Numbered from the stretch's first letter, positions 13,355 through 26,514 are shown. The stretch: 64,000 bases of DNA from Struthidea cinerea (GCA_013397865.1 VZTI01005567.1:186001-250000), one strand, 5' to 3'. Notes: generated from the sequence alone by a model not told the origin. Made by a program: numbers and translations.

Positions 13355-13454
13355 ATGAACTTGGAGGGACTTGAAATGATTGTTGTACTGGTGATAATTG
13401 TTGGATTTGTGAAGGCACTTGAGCATCTGGGTCTCCTAGAAGACAACTTTGAAG
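13355..13454 (+). CDS. KCNIP4: KCNIP4 alternative 5' coding exon, KChIP4a N-terminus (partial gene)
   Basis: This encodes the N-terminus of the KChIP4a isoform. KChIP4 is a neuronal-calcium-sensor-family EF-hand protein that binds Kv4 potassium channels. The 4a N-terminus is the K-channel inactivation suppressor (KIS) segment, known to slow inactivation and hold channels at internal membranes. The first nine residues, MNLEGLEMI, match human KChIP4a as I remember it. A hydrophobic stretch follows (about residues 9-22), then GLLEDNFE. About 23 of 34 residues agree with human. The reading frame runs 33 codons plus one base to a donor, GAAG|GTAGGA, so the split codon becomes GAC (Asp), as in human. 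The rest of the protein lies beyond the window. Oddities are Gly17 and Ala21, where human has Leu in both, and Leu28 for Ile. Without splicing the frame would run on into intron to a stop at 13568-13570. Identity is certain in kind; the isoform letter rests on memory of the human sequence. Confidence 0.9.
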
Positions 13455-13460
13455 GTAGGA
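13455..13460 (+). other. KCNIP4: splice donor of the KChIP4a exon
   Basis: GTAGGA follows GAAG. It is a canonical GT donor of moderate strength in phase 1, leaving one coding base (G) for the split Asp codon. Its position matches the end of homology to the human 4a exon. Confidence 0.85.
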
Positions 13461-16400
13461 TATTAAGAAATAGAAAATATTTTATTCTGAAAGCCAGTTG
13501 CTGCAGAGGCTTTTACTTTAATCTGTATGTGCATGTGCAGCATTTCAGTATCAGGGGAGCTGAAAGGTAGCTGAAATAACATTATATGCTTTCTTTAGGC
13601 AAATGAAATTTATTTAAATGTCTATATAGTATTGTAGCTCTCATTGCAACTCTGAAAATAAATGTGACAATCTTAAACCATTCTTTGTTTAAGATTGTTT
13701 CAAGAACTTCAATACAGATTTGTGTGCTTTAGTAAACTGCAGGTCACATCCCAAAGCTCTGAATGAAAGGTTTACATTTTAGTAAGTTTATCATTATATC
13801 CTCTCAATTTGTTCTAATTTCTAGAAATTTCATGGCTTATTTTTAGCTATTGGCTATTATTAACAGGAAATCCAAAAACCGTACTGAACTTATTTGGATG
13901 AATGTTTCTGTCATAATCAATTCAGCCCTCTTTCAGAATATTTATCTTTAACAGATCTGCTTGGTCTTGCTCTCTATTCTCATGTATGTTTTAGGAAAAC
14001 ATTGCTGATTGAAATGTAAATATGCTTTGTAGAATATAGTTTGAGGGAGCTGACTGCTAAAGATATCTTAATTCTTGTTACCTCTCTGTTTTTAAAAATA
14101 ATGTAATTCATGTGGAAGCACGCAAATATTAAATATAAGCAGAAGGGATGAATTTTAGACAGTGAGCTTTATAAATCAAAGCATGTCTGTGCAGAGTCTC
14201 ATTTTTTAATAGGGAAAGTAGATTTACAGTGTGCCTAAATATTCCTGAATATTGAACAGCTGCTTTTTTTAGAAACTTGAGGGTCATTTTTCATGGTAAG
14301 CAAGAAATATGCAGGTGTTAAAATAACCTTCAGCTACCACAGATACAGAACAATTATTCCTTTCTGCTTCAGAGCTTATGACAACCTGGAAGAGGTGAGC
14401 TTGCTGGCCTCATATTAATTACATTACAACATTTGGTACAAGGTTCGAAGAATCTTGGAGATTAGCAGCAAGTACTATAAGTGGAGGGAAAAGTTACAAA
14501 ACTTTTGGTTCATTGATTGTGTGCTTTTAGTTCTCATGCATATGTTTGCTTTTCCTACTTCTTGCTGCTTTGAGCATTTTTCCTAACTTTTATGTTTGGG
14601 TGAATTAAGATGTACCTGGTGATGACTGATGCAAAGCTTTTGATTTTGAAGCTGGGGCAGTAATGCAGATTGCTTAGCAAGTGCTTTACATACCAGCTCT
14701 AACTTTGCTGGGGCTATTGAAATGATCAAATTGTGCAAGCAAGACAGAGTGACAATAGAAAAATCCATTTAGTCTGTCTTTTGTGAGTCTTCAGATGTCT
14801 GTGTGCTCCTATCACAGAGAGGTGCTAGATGGTACCTGATGTACAGGTAATTTCCTGTCTCCAGCTCTATCAAAGTCCATTATGAATTGGTCCATCTGGG
14901 CACCTGGATTTTTTTAATCCTTTTATTGTCTGTTTGAATGCATTCTAAGGGCAGATTCTATTTAACAACTTGGTTAAAAAAGAATAGAGCATTGAAGAAG
15001 GAAGCTTTAGGAGAGTTCATGGGTTTGGGTAGCTGTTCCTTCCCAGCGCCCAGTCTCCAGTGTACCTGTGAGCTGTACTCATGTCATGAGGGGGGAGTGG
15101 CACATTGCTGACTCCTAAGAAGGAAAGTTTGGGAATATTTGAATAATTCAGAGCAAATCGTCATAATGTCTAGTTGTATTTCTGATGAAATTTACATTAA
15201 AATACTCTGAATTATACTGAAAAAGGGATGAGGTTAACTTCACAGTAATATGTTAGAACTTCAGGTGAAGCTGGCATTTGGACTCTGTAGTTTGAACATG
15301 TATACAATTATGGCTTCATTACAGTTGCTTCTGCCATGTCCACCCTTGTGTAAGAACATACAGCATACACATACTTAATGAAGCCCTGGTCCTTGTGAGA
15401 TCTGCTGCTTGCTTTGCTGTAACGGTAAGATGACTTGAATGAAGTTGTCTCTCAATAATTTTCAGCAGAGACTATTGACTGTTTGTTACAATAGGTTAGT
15501 TCTTAACGCTCACATGTTGTTTGTTATACAAAGAAATTATACTTAATATTCTAGTGAAAAAATTTTAACTACTTGTAATTTCCATTATTTTTAATAGCAC
15601 TGCATAATGCTGTAGGACTTACAGAGTATGATGCTCCATAGGAATCTACTGTCAGTACAGTGTAAATTCCACAAGCATGCATTATCTTAGGAAGAAACAA
15701 ATTTCTGTTGCCAGACTTCATTTAGCAAAGAGAAGACAGGTATTGAGTTAAACATAGAGCTGTAGAAAGGTGTGTGCTCAACCTGAAGCACAGCATATGG
15801 AGTGCTAGCAAGTAATAGCTGGAATAGCTGGACCTTGCCTTTGGCCCAGGTAAATCCTAGCTGTGGTTTCAGTTTCCCCAGACTGTCGTGGACTTTGTTT
15901 ATGCTGAACAGCTTACAAAAGTACACTGCTAACAAACTGTATGTTGCAACCATGGTAATTATCATTCAAACTCATCATTACTTTCTACAGAGAGACTTTC
16001 AAAGTGACTTAAAAATATAGAATATAAAATTTATACATTTTTAAGTGGAGGAAGAGGACTCAAATTACCATGGAAAGAAACAGGCAGAACTTCTTGAAAT
16101 TCTGCACCCTTCCAGCCAGTCATGACCAGCCAGTAATAAATGTGCTCTCTGGAAGATCACAGTCACTAAATGGAGATGCTGGTGCTGGAGTTCAAGTCCT
16201 TGACTCTTGCTGCCCTCAGCTAGGTTTCAGCTGTCATTGATGAACATATTTTGGGGGTGTATGATTCAATGTGGACTCAGGATGAGCAAGTACTCAGTTT
16301 CCTGTTCCAGCTTTGGAATTTTTACATTCTTGCACTTTCTTGGCTTTTTTGACTGGCTGATGAACTCAGTAGAAAGCATTTAATACCTACAGACAAGCTC

Positions 16401-19400
16401 TGGCCTACAAATCACTTCTGTGCACTCATGTGAGCCAATAGGACTGTGCCATTTTTGTGAGCACAGAATAACCAAAGGACAGGGACCTTCTGAACAGAAA
16501 TAAACTTGTTTGGTAGTGTCTGCCATGGTTTTCTACATTCTAACCATGACAGGAGTGTGCAAGAGGTTTTCCTCTCACTTCTTCAAGATGGTGCTCAGAC
16601 AGATGGAATGTCTTTTTCTCTACATACTCTGTTTATTCACAACTAAAATGGAGTTAAAAGTAATGACTGGATCTATTTTCCTCCAAGCTTAACCTTGACC
16701 ATAAAATACTTGGAACTTTTACATGGAAAGGTACTAAATCAGCAGGCTGTAAACTGTAAGAATCTGCTAGCAGTGTGTGCCATTATGTACTGCTGTGCAT
16801 GTAATAAACTTGTCTCTTCGTTCTGCCACTGCTGACAGGTTCATCATAGTGATCATCTAATTCACACCTTAGAAGCTGGATGAGAGATTGTTACAGGAGA
16901 CTTGGTGGGTATAATACAGAATCAGGATCCTAATTGTTTCCACTAATCTTACATGACTCTTAGTTTGTAATATCAGCTGGATATTTTACATCTCTGCTTA
17001 TCACCTACACTTGAAAAATCTTTCCACTGAAAGTGCTTGATGCTTTCCAGGTGAATATAGTGCTGCACTTTTCTTGTATTCAGTGCACACATGCTTACGT
17101 CAGATGTGGAAAGTGACAAAGTAAGATTCTGTCTTAGTATATAATTCCTAATAAACTGTCAAGGAAAAAGGCAGGAAAAAGGCAGGAAAGCAGGTTAGGG
17201 CAGAACAATGAACCTGTTCTTTCAGGTGGGGAGGAGCATGCCCTGCAGACAGAGCAGGATGGGAAAGAGTTAAGTCTTTCTCTGATTCCTACTACAATGT
17301 GAGATAAGAGAACTTCTAAAAACAGGGTAAAAATTCTGTCTTCCAAATTAATTTTTCAATGTTGTCTTGTATCAGAGTGACAGAGTAGAATTGGTTTCTC
17401 TCACTGGCACACTGCTGACATTCCTGGTCTTTCTCTATATCAAGCAAAAGGGTTATTTTTATTCTGGCAGGCAAGTCAGGATTTTTATCAGCTGGTGTTT
17501 CAATTTACATCACCCGAGGTAGAGGACAATAGCAAGGAGGGTGAGAGGATCTGATAATTCTGGAACTGACCTCTTGGGAGAGGTAAGGTCTGTTGCTTAC
17601 ACATCATCTGGAATCTGTCAGGCAGATCAGAGTGTGGAGGGAGAAGAGATCTAAATGTGGCTAACCTGCTTCACCTGTCAGAGAAGACCAAAAGGGAAGT
17701 TGTAGCTGAAGGCCTAACATGGTAATGAGACAAACCCAAATGGATTTTGGCAGCACAAATGCCAAGCAGGCATTTTAATCAGTAGTGAGTGTTCTTTCCT
17801 TCTTTCCTCCCAAAAGACAAACCTAAAATACTGTACTTAGTTCCATGCTGTGATCATGCTCCTTGCTTGGGCTATCATAAATTGCAGAGTGAGGCTGAGA
17901 CCTCCAGCAGGCACAAGGTGCAGCTGGATTGCGAGTTCCAGGGACAGTCCAAGAGCACCAGGCATCAGCACTGTCCTTTCTTCCTTTGGGAGGGTTTCAT
18001 TCGTGATGAGTCACCTCTGTGGAGGGCGTTTGGAAATAACTGGGTCTCTGGAAGCACAGTACCTGCAGAGCGTGACAATTAGAGGCTGAGTTAAGGAACA
18101 TGGGCTGCTGTGACTACTAGCCACTGAGCTTGACCAGCCTGCCCGAGCAGTTGTGAAGTCTCACTGCACTGTGAAATGGAGCCTGAAGCTCTGGCATGGG
18201 TTCCTTTTCATCCTATTCATCCAGGCTCCTTTTTAAAAGAATTCCAAAGCCCTTTCCTTCATTTTTCGTGCCTCCTTTTTCCATGCTGAGGGTTTCAGTC
18301 AGTAGGGAGGTACAGAACAGCCCATATGCTGCCAGTGCCCTGGGTGATCAAGTTGCCCCTTGTTTTTAGCTAGTCCATCCAGCATATTATGCAAGAGCAG
18401 GCAAATCAACAGTCACTCAAAACTGTTGTAAGAATAATGCGGAATTCTCACATTGTTCTTCACATGGCTTTTCTCCTGAAACTGAAAATTGCTGTATAAC
18501 GGACCTGATTTTTGTGAGTATATTTGCACAGCTTTCAAACATAGTGTGCACAGAGCTTTTTCTTCTGTTTGATTTAAGGATAGCTGCCCTCATTTCAAGC
18601 GTTGTTTGATCAGTATTTTTGTCAGGAAAATTATCTGTGTGCATATGAAGGGAGACTGCATATAAGGTCCAGTTGTTCATTTGGGATTTATAAGCATAGC
18701 TATTATTTGCTCAAGGGCAGAGACAGCTCTTGCACAATGTAAGGTGAACTTATTTGCCCATGTACATATAAATATCCTATAGCCTTTAAAATTCCACTTA
18801 ATACAGGTTATGAGCACTTTTTGTTCTTATCTCATGAGATAATAAAACAGTTTGAGTAATTTATTTCAGCCTGTTGCAGAGGCCTGTGTGTGTGAGTAGC
18901 TGGGATACCCAGTGAGGCCTATGCTTGTTTGGTTAATTTTTGATGGGAGCTGAACAATTTTTTCCCCTTTGTCACTAGGTAGGAATGAGGACTCTTTTTG
19001 CTGTGGACTAGTGGAATGCCCTGTTTTATTGGGGTTTAAACACCACTTGTGGAACCGCAAATTCACTGGTATCATGATTTGGATTGGAACTCTTGTCAAG
19101 AAAAGAGAATTTAATTAATCTTTTTCACTTGATTTCTTTGGTATTTCATTGAGAAAAGACTTCTGAGATGTTGATACAACAATAATTACACAATTCTATA
19201 TTCACTAAAATTAGGACTATGAAAATATTTATATGAGTTTCAAAATCACAAAAACTGTAAAAGCTTCCCTCCGCCATGCTGAAGCACTGCTTTGTGGTGT
19301 CTAAGTAGTCAAAAGCACCTACAACCTCTTTCACTACTACCTCAGTACCCTGTGACTGTGAGCAATACTCTCCAGTTGTGTAGACCAGGCGGCTTCTTTG

Positions 19401-19814
19401 CTTAAACACCCAACAAAGGAGTTGAAAGTAATAGTAATAATTAAATAATAAAAAAACCTCACAAATAGCACAACACTTCATGTCTCAATTGTATAAACTA
19501 CTTTTGCCCCAGAGATCAAGAAGGTACACGAGCTAAAGCGTGAGGAGTGGATTTTGGTGTTGAGAAGCAATTAATCCATAGTGAGCACAGCCAGGCCCAG
19601 GGTGTGGACACTGAGGCTCACCACGAATCCATATTCATACTCTAACTAGATAAAAATATTTGTGTTTACAAATACATGGTGATGCCACACAGTGTAAGTG
19701 TTTGGAGACAGCGTCCTGAGAGGCTCTAGAGGGACATTTTAAAGTTCCAGAGAACCCGGGAAATACTAGAGAAGCTCACAACTGCACCAGCATAGATTTT
19801 ATCCTCCTAATTGT
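13461..19814. other. KCNIP4 intron, no recognised feature
   Basis: This is the first part of the intron that follows the KChIP4a exon. It is AT-rich single-copy-looking DNA. The open frames (for example 15687-15965 -, 17789-18082 +, 19146-19481 -) are short, overlap on opposite strands and show no domain. I see no transposon I can name and no RNA gene. Confidence 0.55.
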
Positions 19815-19920
19815 AAAATCACAGAATCACAGAATGTTTTGGATTAGAAGGAACCTTAAAGATCATCTGGTTCCAAACCCCTTGCCCATCCACTAGATCA
19901 GGTTGCTCAAAGTGGCTCCA
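19815..19920 (-). mobile_element. CR1 LINE 3' end, very short fragment
   Basis: ATCACAGAATCACAGAATG is the reversed ATTCTGTG tail repeat of CR1. It is followed by TTTTGGATTAGAAGGAACCT and a TTCCAAACCCCTTGCCC block, which is the complement of the CR1 3' untranslated end. The match fades after about 100 bp at GTGGCTCCA. It is a 5'-truncated copy on the - strand with its 3' end at the low coordinate. It is more diverged than the 10.6-kb copy. Confidence 0.85.
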
Positions 19921-21354
19921 CAAAATTTTGAGACTTCTTTTCTCAGGCAGGAACTGGTAGTGTTTTGGTGTCCCCAGGGAAACTGTATCAGCACAAACAA
20001 GGGTGAGTCCTGAGTGCTGCTGCTGTGTTGGTGGATGGAGCTGCTATTCCTGTGTCAGTAATGGTGCATGGCCCCATGGCAGGGGTGGTACCACCATTCA
20101 CACGGGAATGCATGCTACTGAAAATTCTTACCAGGGAAACTGGTGACCTGATAGGAGAGTCACTCTATTTACAGTTTCATCATCTCAGATCTTCAGATCT
20201 TTTTGAAAGGTTAGGGGAGCTTCTGTGACCCCATGATTCCCACAGAGCCCACTGTGGTGGACATAACCTCGCTGGGCCACTCCCTGGACTCTATTTACTA
20301 ACTAATCATAAGTCCATATTGACAGAGTGTCAATTTAATTTTTGTACCTCAAAACCATCGAGCTTTTGGCTTGTTATTTAATCCAAGTTTGCTGTACTGT
20401 GAAGTGGAAAAAAACTTTTTGCTTTAATCTGTGGTTTTCCATTAAACACCTGACCCACTTTTGTCCTAACTGGAATGCTTCTGTGCTTAAAATTGCTTCC
20501 TAGTTCAGTTGTCTTGGATTCAAAGGATTTTACCACTTGTCGAAATGTCCCTATTTTTGGCGTTTGTCCTGACCTCTGAATTGTTACTTAAAGAATTTCT
20601 TCTATTGTGTCATTTGAAAAATGGTAGAAAAATAAGAATTCAATAAACATCCCAACAATGTTGAGATGACCTAATTCTGACATGCTCTGAAAGGTGGGTT
20701 TTTCTCTAGTTCATTGTTGTGAAAATTCTGCTGTACAATATGCATATTTTAGGAGGGGAAAAAAGAAGAGGTACTCCATAAAAATGTGATGCATCTTAAT
20801 TTTCATTTATCATATGGTTCAAAATATTGTGCTTTCTATAGCACATTTTTCAATTCTTTGAGCACGCGTCTCACAGACAGTCACTAATTTGTAGTGCCTG
20901 GCTTAATATACACTGAATTAATGTATTTCATTGAAAATATAGGGAAATAATGTTCTTGTACATCAGTGGTGACATACTGTAGTTCTGTTAGAGGTCACAG
21001 TGTTATGCACCATAGGAGAATCTCAGTTGTCTTTTGAGGGTGGAGGATTGTTGCCTTGTATGAACCAAAAAGCACAGGATGAAGAGGTAGCCCAGAAAAG
21101 AACACAAGAGGAGGGCCTTGAGGATCCCACTTCAGGAGGTATCTTCCCGCATCAGAAAAAAGCAGAAAGGGAGCCTACAGGAGTGAAATAGTCTGAATAA
21201 AAAGCACTTCTATAGCATCTCAACAGGTTAAATAAAGCCTTGGGAATGGACAGGTCAAGGTTCAGTGGACCAAAGAGAAGTTACAGACCAGAGGGTTTCT
21301 TCTACATTCCTGTTTTTCCATGGCCAGTCCTCAAGGGTCTCCCCGTGTGGGACC
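19921..21354. other. KCNIP4 intron, no recognised feature
   Basis: AT-rich intronic DNA between a CR1 remnant and a minisatellite. No exon, repeat family or RNA gene is recognised. Small open frames here have no identifiable product. Confidence 0.5.
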
Positions 21355-21444
21355 AGTGGTCATGCACAGTGGTCATGCACAGTGGACACGCACAGTGGTC
21401 ACGCACAGTGGTCACGCACAGTGCTCATGCACAGTGGTCATGCC
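21355..21444. repeat. 13-bp minisatellite, about seven copies
   Basis: Tandem units of AGTGGTCATGCAC start at 21355, 21368, 21381, 21394, 21407, 21420 and 21433 (the last one base short). Copies differ mainly at T/A in GGTCA versus GGACA, at CATGC versus CACGC, and once as GCTCA. Because 13 is not a multiple of 3, three + strand frames remain open across it, which explains the overlapping spurious open frames at 21240-21643. Confidence 0.95.
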
Positions 21445-24364
21445 GATACCTGCAGCAGCAGCTGAGGCTTTCTTTTGGCAGAGGGGGATACATTGCAACT
21501 CATGGGGCATGCGGTCTAGGACAGCATGTCAGCTGCTCTACCAGACTAATATTACTCGAGAACATACTAGGATGAGAAAAGCAAATCATTATACGGTACT
21601 GGAATGGAGGAGACCCAAATCTCTCACCCATGTGAACAATTAGCTGCTTCCTTTACCACAGCCCAAGATGGTTTTCACCTTTGTAAGTAAAAATAGCTCA
21701 AGTAATTGCTTGCTCTGGGTTTTTCTCCAAAGAATACGAATGTGTCACTTGCTTCCAGTTGACCTAAGTTTGTTTCTTAGCAGGACTGTGTGCTAGCTTT
21801 GTTCTCCTTATCAGGAGGAGCACTGGCTATTCCTGGTGATCTGCTCATCATCCGCTGTCCCTTACCTACTGTCCAACACTTGCTTTCCTCAATTTTTCTG
21901 TTGTTTATAAAACCTGAGGATCCTACGCTGAGACTCCCTGCAGACCAAGAGGGTTTGAAGAACAGTGAGGTTCTTCAAATTTCTGACACTTGCTTGTCCC
22001 TGCAAAGACATTTGGGAAAAACCTGTGGTCAGTCCTGCTGAGAACAAGCCAACCCTGCCACATGCATCCTGCATGGACACGCTGGGAACCAGCCAGCTGT
22101 ACTGGAGCATTTATGCTCCTTTCCACCTCTTCAGGATTTCAATAGCACTCCCTGTAGCTGTTTGCACTTTTGCTTCTTGATTTTAAAAGCAGCTTTTTGA
22201 GGTCAGCTGCTTAGAACTCCCATCTGGGTTTCTTTAATACTAAAGGAAAAGGTTGAAAGGAGCTACCATTGATCCTGAGCAGAAAAGACAACTCCTGACA
22301 CAACATGCACATATTGTTGAGAAGAAAGAAAACAAATGTGATGAGACTTGTAGGAGAAACTTTCATACCACCAGTGCAAACATCAAAGACAAACTAAAAT
22401 GTGTGGCCTATTAATAATGTCCTGAAGCCCTGTCTTTAAGTTATGATTACTCCTGGCCTCTCTCCTCTCCTGCCTTCATCCCTGCATCTTGATTCTCCCA
22501 CATCTATTCAGTGGGAAGGGAAACTGGTTCCAAAGTAAATACCTGAGTAATGAGCTAACAGAGCTGGCAGAAGCACAGAGCCTGCTTACTGAGCTATGGG
22601 ATGGCATCCCCCATGCCAGTAGGGATAGTCTTCCACTTGTCTGTAGATGTCTGGTCGTGCTTGCAAAGGAAGTTGTCTGACTGGATTTCAGTTTTACAGG
22701 CAGAGATGGTGGGACTAGTCTTCAGATGTCCTACAGCTCTCCTCTTTACAGAGTTGGTTTTCTGCAGTCCTAGATCAGCTTCCTGAGTCCAAGTTCCATG
22801 GGACATTGGTGCTGACCCTGCAGAAAGTTTTGAAGATCTCTCCTGCATTGTATCTTCAGGTTTCTCATTTTGTTTGAACGGGCTTCAGAGCAATATCTGT
22901 GAGAAAAGCTTTTCTTCCTTGTCTCTGCTTGGATATTTGCCCAGTGATAACAATAACCTGATTGCTGTGCATCTGGTCAAAGAGCAGGTTAACAGGGTCA
23001 CACTGCATGCCCACAGCTGCTGTTGTATGGGAAGAGCTTTTGCTTAATGCAGTGTTCAGGCTATAGTAATTTGTACATTAGTACCCTTGTGAAAAGAGTT
23101 CTGAATTGCTTGAAAACTGGCATTGCAAGCTTCAGAAAACCTCCAGGATAGGCTACTGTAGGCTTCAGCAAAAACTTTAACAGTCCTTGGCTAAAAAAGC
23201 GGCATTTACTCTAGGTCATGAAAGTAAACACAAATGCAGCAAACCCAATTACTGTGGAATATCAAACATCTGAGTGCAAGATGAAGGAAGTTGTACATGA
23301 ATGCCTGACAAGAAAACTATTGAACATATTAAATTATATGCCTCTCCCAGAATAGCTGGAGTTTTAAAAAGAATATAGCACAGCAGTACTCAATCAAGAA
23401 CAAAACTGCAAGCCTGGTGCACATCAGACTTAGGACAACTTACTCACAAGGACTACTTTGAAAGTGAGAAAATAGCTTTGAACTCCACGGCGTGCCATTG
23501 CGCAAATACACACGCATGCAAATTACAAAGAAACCTCTCAGTAAAAGTGAAGCAATATGACAGCACCCTCCTCTATAAACCAAGACAAAGGCAGTGGAAA
23601 TAGAAAAGAGAGGTGGGAGGAATAGCTGAGCACAGAGCCAGCAGCCTGGCTGGCTCTGCTGGCTGGCTCCAGATTCAGCTAAAGGGACGATGCTGATATC
23701 AAGCCGAGTCCTTTCTAGTCACAAGCTACCAGGTACCCCTTAAAGATTTTTTCTCCAGAATATATACAGGACTCTGTAGCAAACTCAGTGAAGTACCAAA
23801 AGCCAGGAAAGTAGGAAAAATGTACACCTGCATTGAGTTCTAGACCTGTGCAGTAGCAGGGTAGTTGTTAATAAACTGTGCTCTCAGGAAGGAGGACACA
23901 GCCCATGCTGCAGAAGGAGTAAGTTACCTCCAGATGTGACCCAGGAGTGTCCCAGGATGCACCAGCAGGAACACAGAGATAATTCAGTTCATTCATGAGT
24001 GTAGGTTTGTGTTAAGATATTGTGTGTGAAACTAGACCCAGACAGGGGGAAATAGTTCAAAACACCACCAACCCCCCACACCCATTTTTTAAATTTTTAT
24101 TATTTCCTGTGGTATAAAGTGAATACTAATTCTGGCAGAGTGTAGCCAGGATGGCCATGGCAACTGGAGAAAATACCCTTTTAGGCGGTTTCCATATCAA
24201 ATACAGAATATCTGTTTGCTGTCAATGATTTCCCCAGGCACTGAGCTGGCAGGCTGCAGGGTGAGCTCACAGCAGCAGAGGCACGGCCATAGCACAGACT
24301 CCTCTGCACCCAATTTGATCCATATGTCAGTCCCTCACTGGATTCTGGCACTGTTTTTCTTCCA
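21445..24364. other. KCNIP4 intron, no recognised feature
   Basis: Intronic DNA with a few overlapping short open frames around 21.8-22.2 kb and 22.5-22.85 kb on both strands, none with a recognisable product. A C-rich/AT-rich low-complexity boundary lies near 24064-24106. Confidence 0.5.
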
Positions 24365-25690
24365 ACATAGAGGCTCCACAACCCCTCTAGGCAATTTATT
24401 TCAGTGCTCTGTTACCTTCTTCAGTGAAAGCTTTTTCCGCATACCAGACTGATTCTTGCTAAACTTGAAGCCTGTTACTCCTCAGATCCACCAAGGACAT
24501 GTAGAACAGATTTCTTCTGTCCTGGTCTTTACTGTACTTTTCATTTGCTTTTGGCCTCTTCTTTCCTGAGCAACTTCAATTTGTTTAGATGTTGTTTATT
24601 AGACTATTGATCATTCTCACTGTTGGATGTTCTTTAATAGGCTATTGTCATTTTGGCTGTACAGGACCCAGAACTGGATTATACTCAACTGAGGCCTTGA
24701 TAGTGAGGAGAAGAGTAGAAGGGCTATTTCATTTGTCTTGTAAGTGATGTATTTGTAGAAAGCATTTGCCTGTTATTTGTAATGTATGAGTTTTGATTCC
24801 TTATAGCTCTTGAATTTTTTAATGCATCTGTAATTCCAGGAAAATTCTTTCTTGCCCTACATTTTTGCAGTGATTATCCCAATGTAGGGGTAAATGTCTA
24901 GATGTCTAGCTTTGTTCCTATTGAATAGAAGCGTGGTTTTGTTTGTTTCAGACTCCAACTTTTAAGGTTTTTTTGAAATTTACATTTTCCCCCTTTCCCA
25001 ACTTAGAATTACTTGCAAATATAGTAAGAAAACTAATTCATTTGTCATTCATAATGACTGATAGCAGACGTAAGGCAGCCCCCCGCAGGGCTCAGGTTTG
25101 TTGTGTCTCCTATTTTGAGCATGAATCTTTGACACTACTCTGAGTAGTTTTTCAACTAGTTCTGTATCCACCCTAAGACTTTCATCCAGACAGTGTTTTC
25201 TTAGCCTGTATACAAGAAAGTGAGATGAAATACTGTGAAAAGCTTTAGAGGAGTGAAGATGTGACACAAAATCTATTGTCGTACTATTGAAGGAAACGAG
25301 ATTGGTTTGACACCAATTACTCTGAACAGATCCAATCAGGAAACCACTCATTTTCTTGTGATTTTCTGTCTGCTTACCCATTGTTTGGGTTTATTTGTTT
25401 CTAAGAACTGCAGCTAAACTGATAGATAGAGACCTAATTCCCCATTTTCTCATTTTCTGCCCCTTGCAAAGACAGGAAGTGTATTTATCTTGTTTCAGTC
25501 ATGCTGTTCTGAAGAACACTGGGTTGCCAATAACTGCTGACACCCCTGAGGTTTCATTAGCCATGGATGTGTATCAGGCCCAACCAACTTCAAACCCTCT
25601 GACTTATCTAAATATCCTCTAACCTCTTCCTTCCCTATTAAAACATCCAGTCCCATGTTATTGATTTTATCAGTTTCCATACTTTCAGTT
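24365..25690 (-). mobile_element. long, old CR1 LINE fragment (about 1.3 kb)
   Basis: On the + strand, blocks appear in the order expected for a reversed CR1: a CTCTAGGCAATTTATTTCAG block near 24390, CAGAACTGGATTATACTCAA near 24670, CAACTAGTTCTGTATCCACC near 25153, a GTGAAAAGCTTTAGAGGAG block near 25236, TTGGTTTGACACCAATTACT near 25301, ATGGATGTGTATCAGGCCC near 25563 and ACTTATCTAAATATCCTCTA near 25602. These correspond to the 3' untranslated part and then the 3' half of the reverse-transcriptase ORF, read in antisense. Order and spacing are consistent with one copy. Substitutions and indels break all frames, so it is dead. Weak similarity may run on to about 25.8 kb. Confidence 0.82.
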
Positions 25691-26514
25691 AGAATCCAGT
25701 TTGGATGATCCCTTTTCTAGCTGTTTTTTTCCACATCATCTAAGAAAATATTTACTTAATTCAACAATTTTGTCATCAATGCCATGTTTTTTCCAGGCAT
25801 ATCTGTATACTACCACTTCCTAGAGGTGGCTGTTTTTGTTGCTCAAGGTCATTCTTTCACATGTTCACGCACACACAAAAAGCTGCATTCCCCTTATCCT
25901 CCTGTTTTGGCAGTCTGGATTACTAACTCTTTACTTTTTTTCCCAGCTAGCACCTTATCCTAGAGTATGGGTTTCAGATGTTCATCTTTTAGGTAGTCTG
26001 TTGATTTCAGAAACCAAATACTTCCAGCAATCAAATAACTCCCCTCTTTACAGCTCTCATGTCAGCAGGCCAGATGACCTTCTTCAGAGCACTTGGAAAA
26101 GTCACTGCAAACTGCAGGCCACTGCACCCTGGCTGCAAGCTTGTTGTGTGCCCACTACTCTTCTGAGAGGCACAGATGCAGTCATGCTTTTCTTCTTGGT
26201 GCCTGATGACTCTTACAGTGACAGCTGCAGAGGCAGGAGCAGGAAACCTCAGTGGAAGATAAATGGTAGGGTTAAAAAAAATCCCCCCCCCCAATAGCTG
26301 TGAATTATTATTCCATCTGGGAGGTATTTTCCAGACCGTGAACCATGTATTGGTTGTTAATAATGTAAAGCAGGTTTGATTACAGCAATGTATTTTAGCA
26401 AACATAATGGTTATCTTCACTTTGTTTGTTTAGCTGTGCAGAGTGGTGGGGTTTTCTTACTCAAGCCAAAGTGTTTAGATTTACCCCTAACTCAGAAGCT
26501 TTGCATTTCAGCTG
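25691..26514. other. KCNIP4 intron, possible diverged CR1 continuation
   Basis: The first 100 bases may continue the CR1 copy to the left, but the match is too weak to claim. The rest is unassigned intron. A C10 homopolymer lies at 26283-26292. The open frames 25836-26297 + and 26031-26420 - overlap and show no domain. Confidence 0.4.
26283..26292. repeat. poly-C homopolymer
   Basis: Ten consecutive C bases after an A-rich run (AAAAAAAAT). This is low complexity of uncertain length in an assembly. Confidence 0.8.

Noticed and set aside
21240..21643. Overlapping 66-111-codon frames with His/Ser/Gln repeats
   Set aside because: Produced by the 13-bp minisatellite in three frames.
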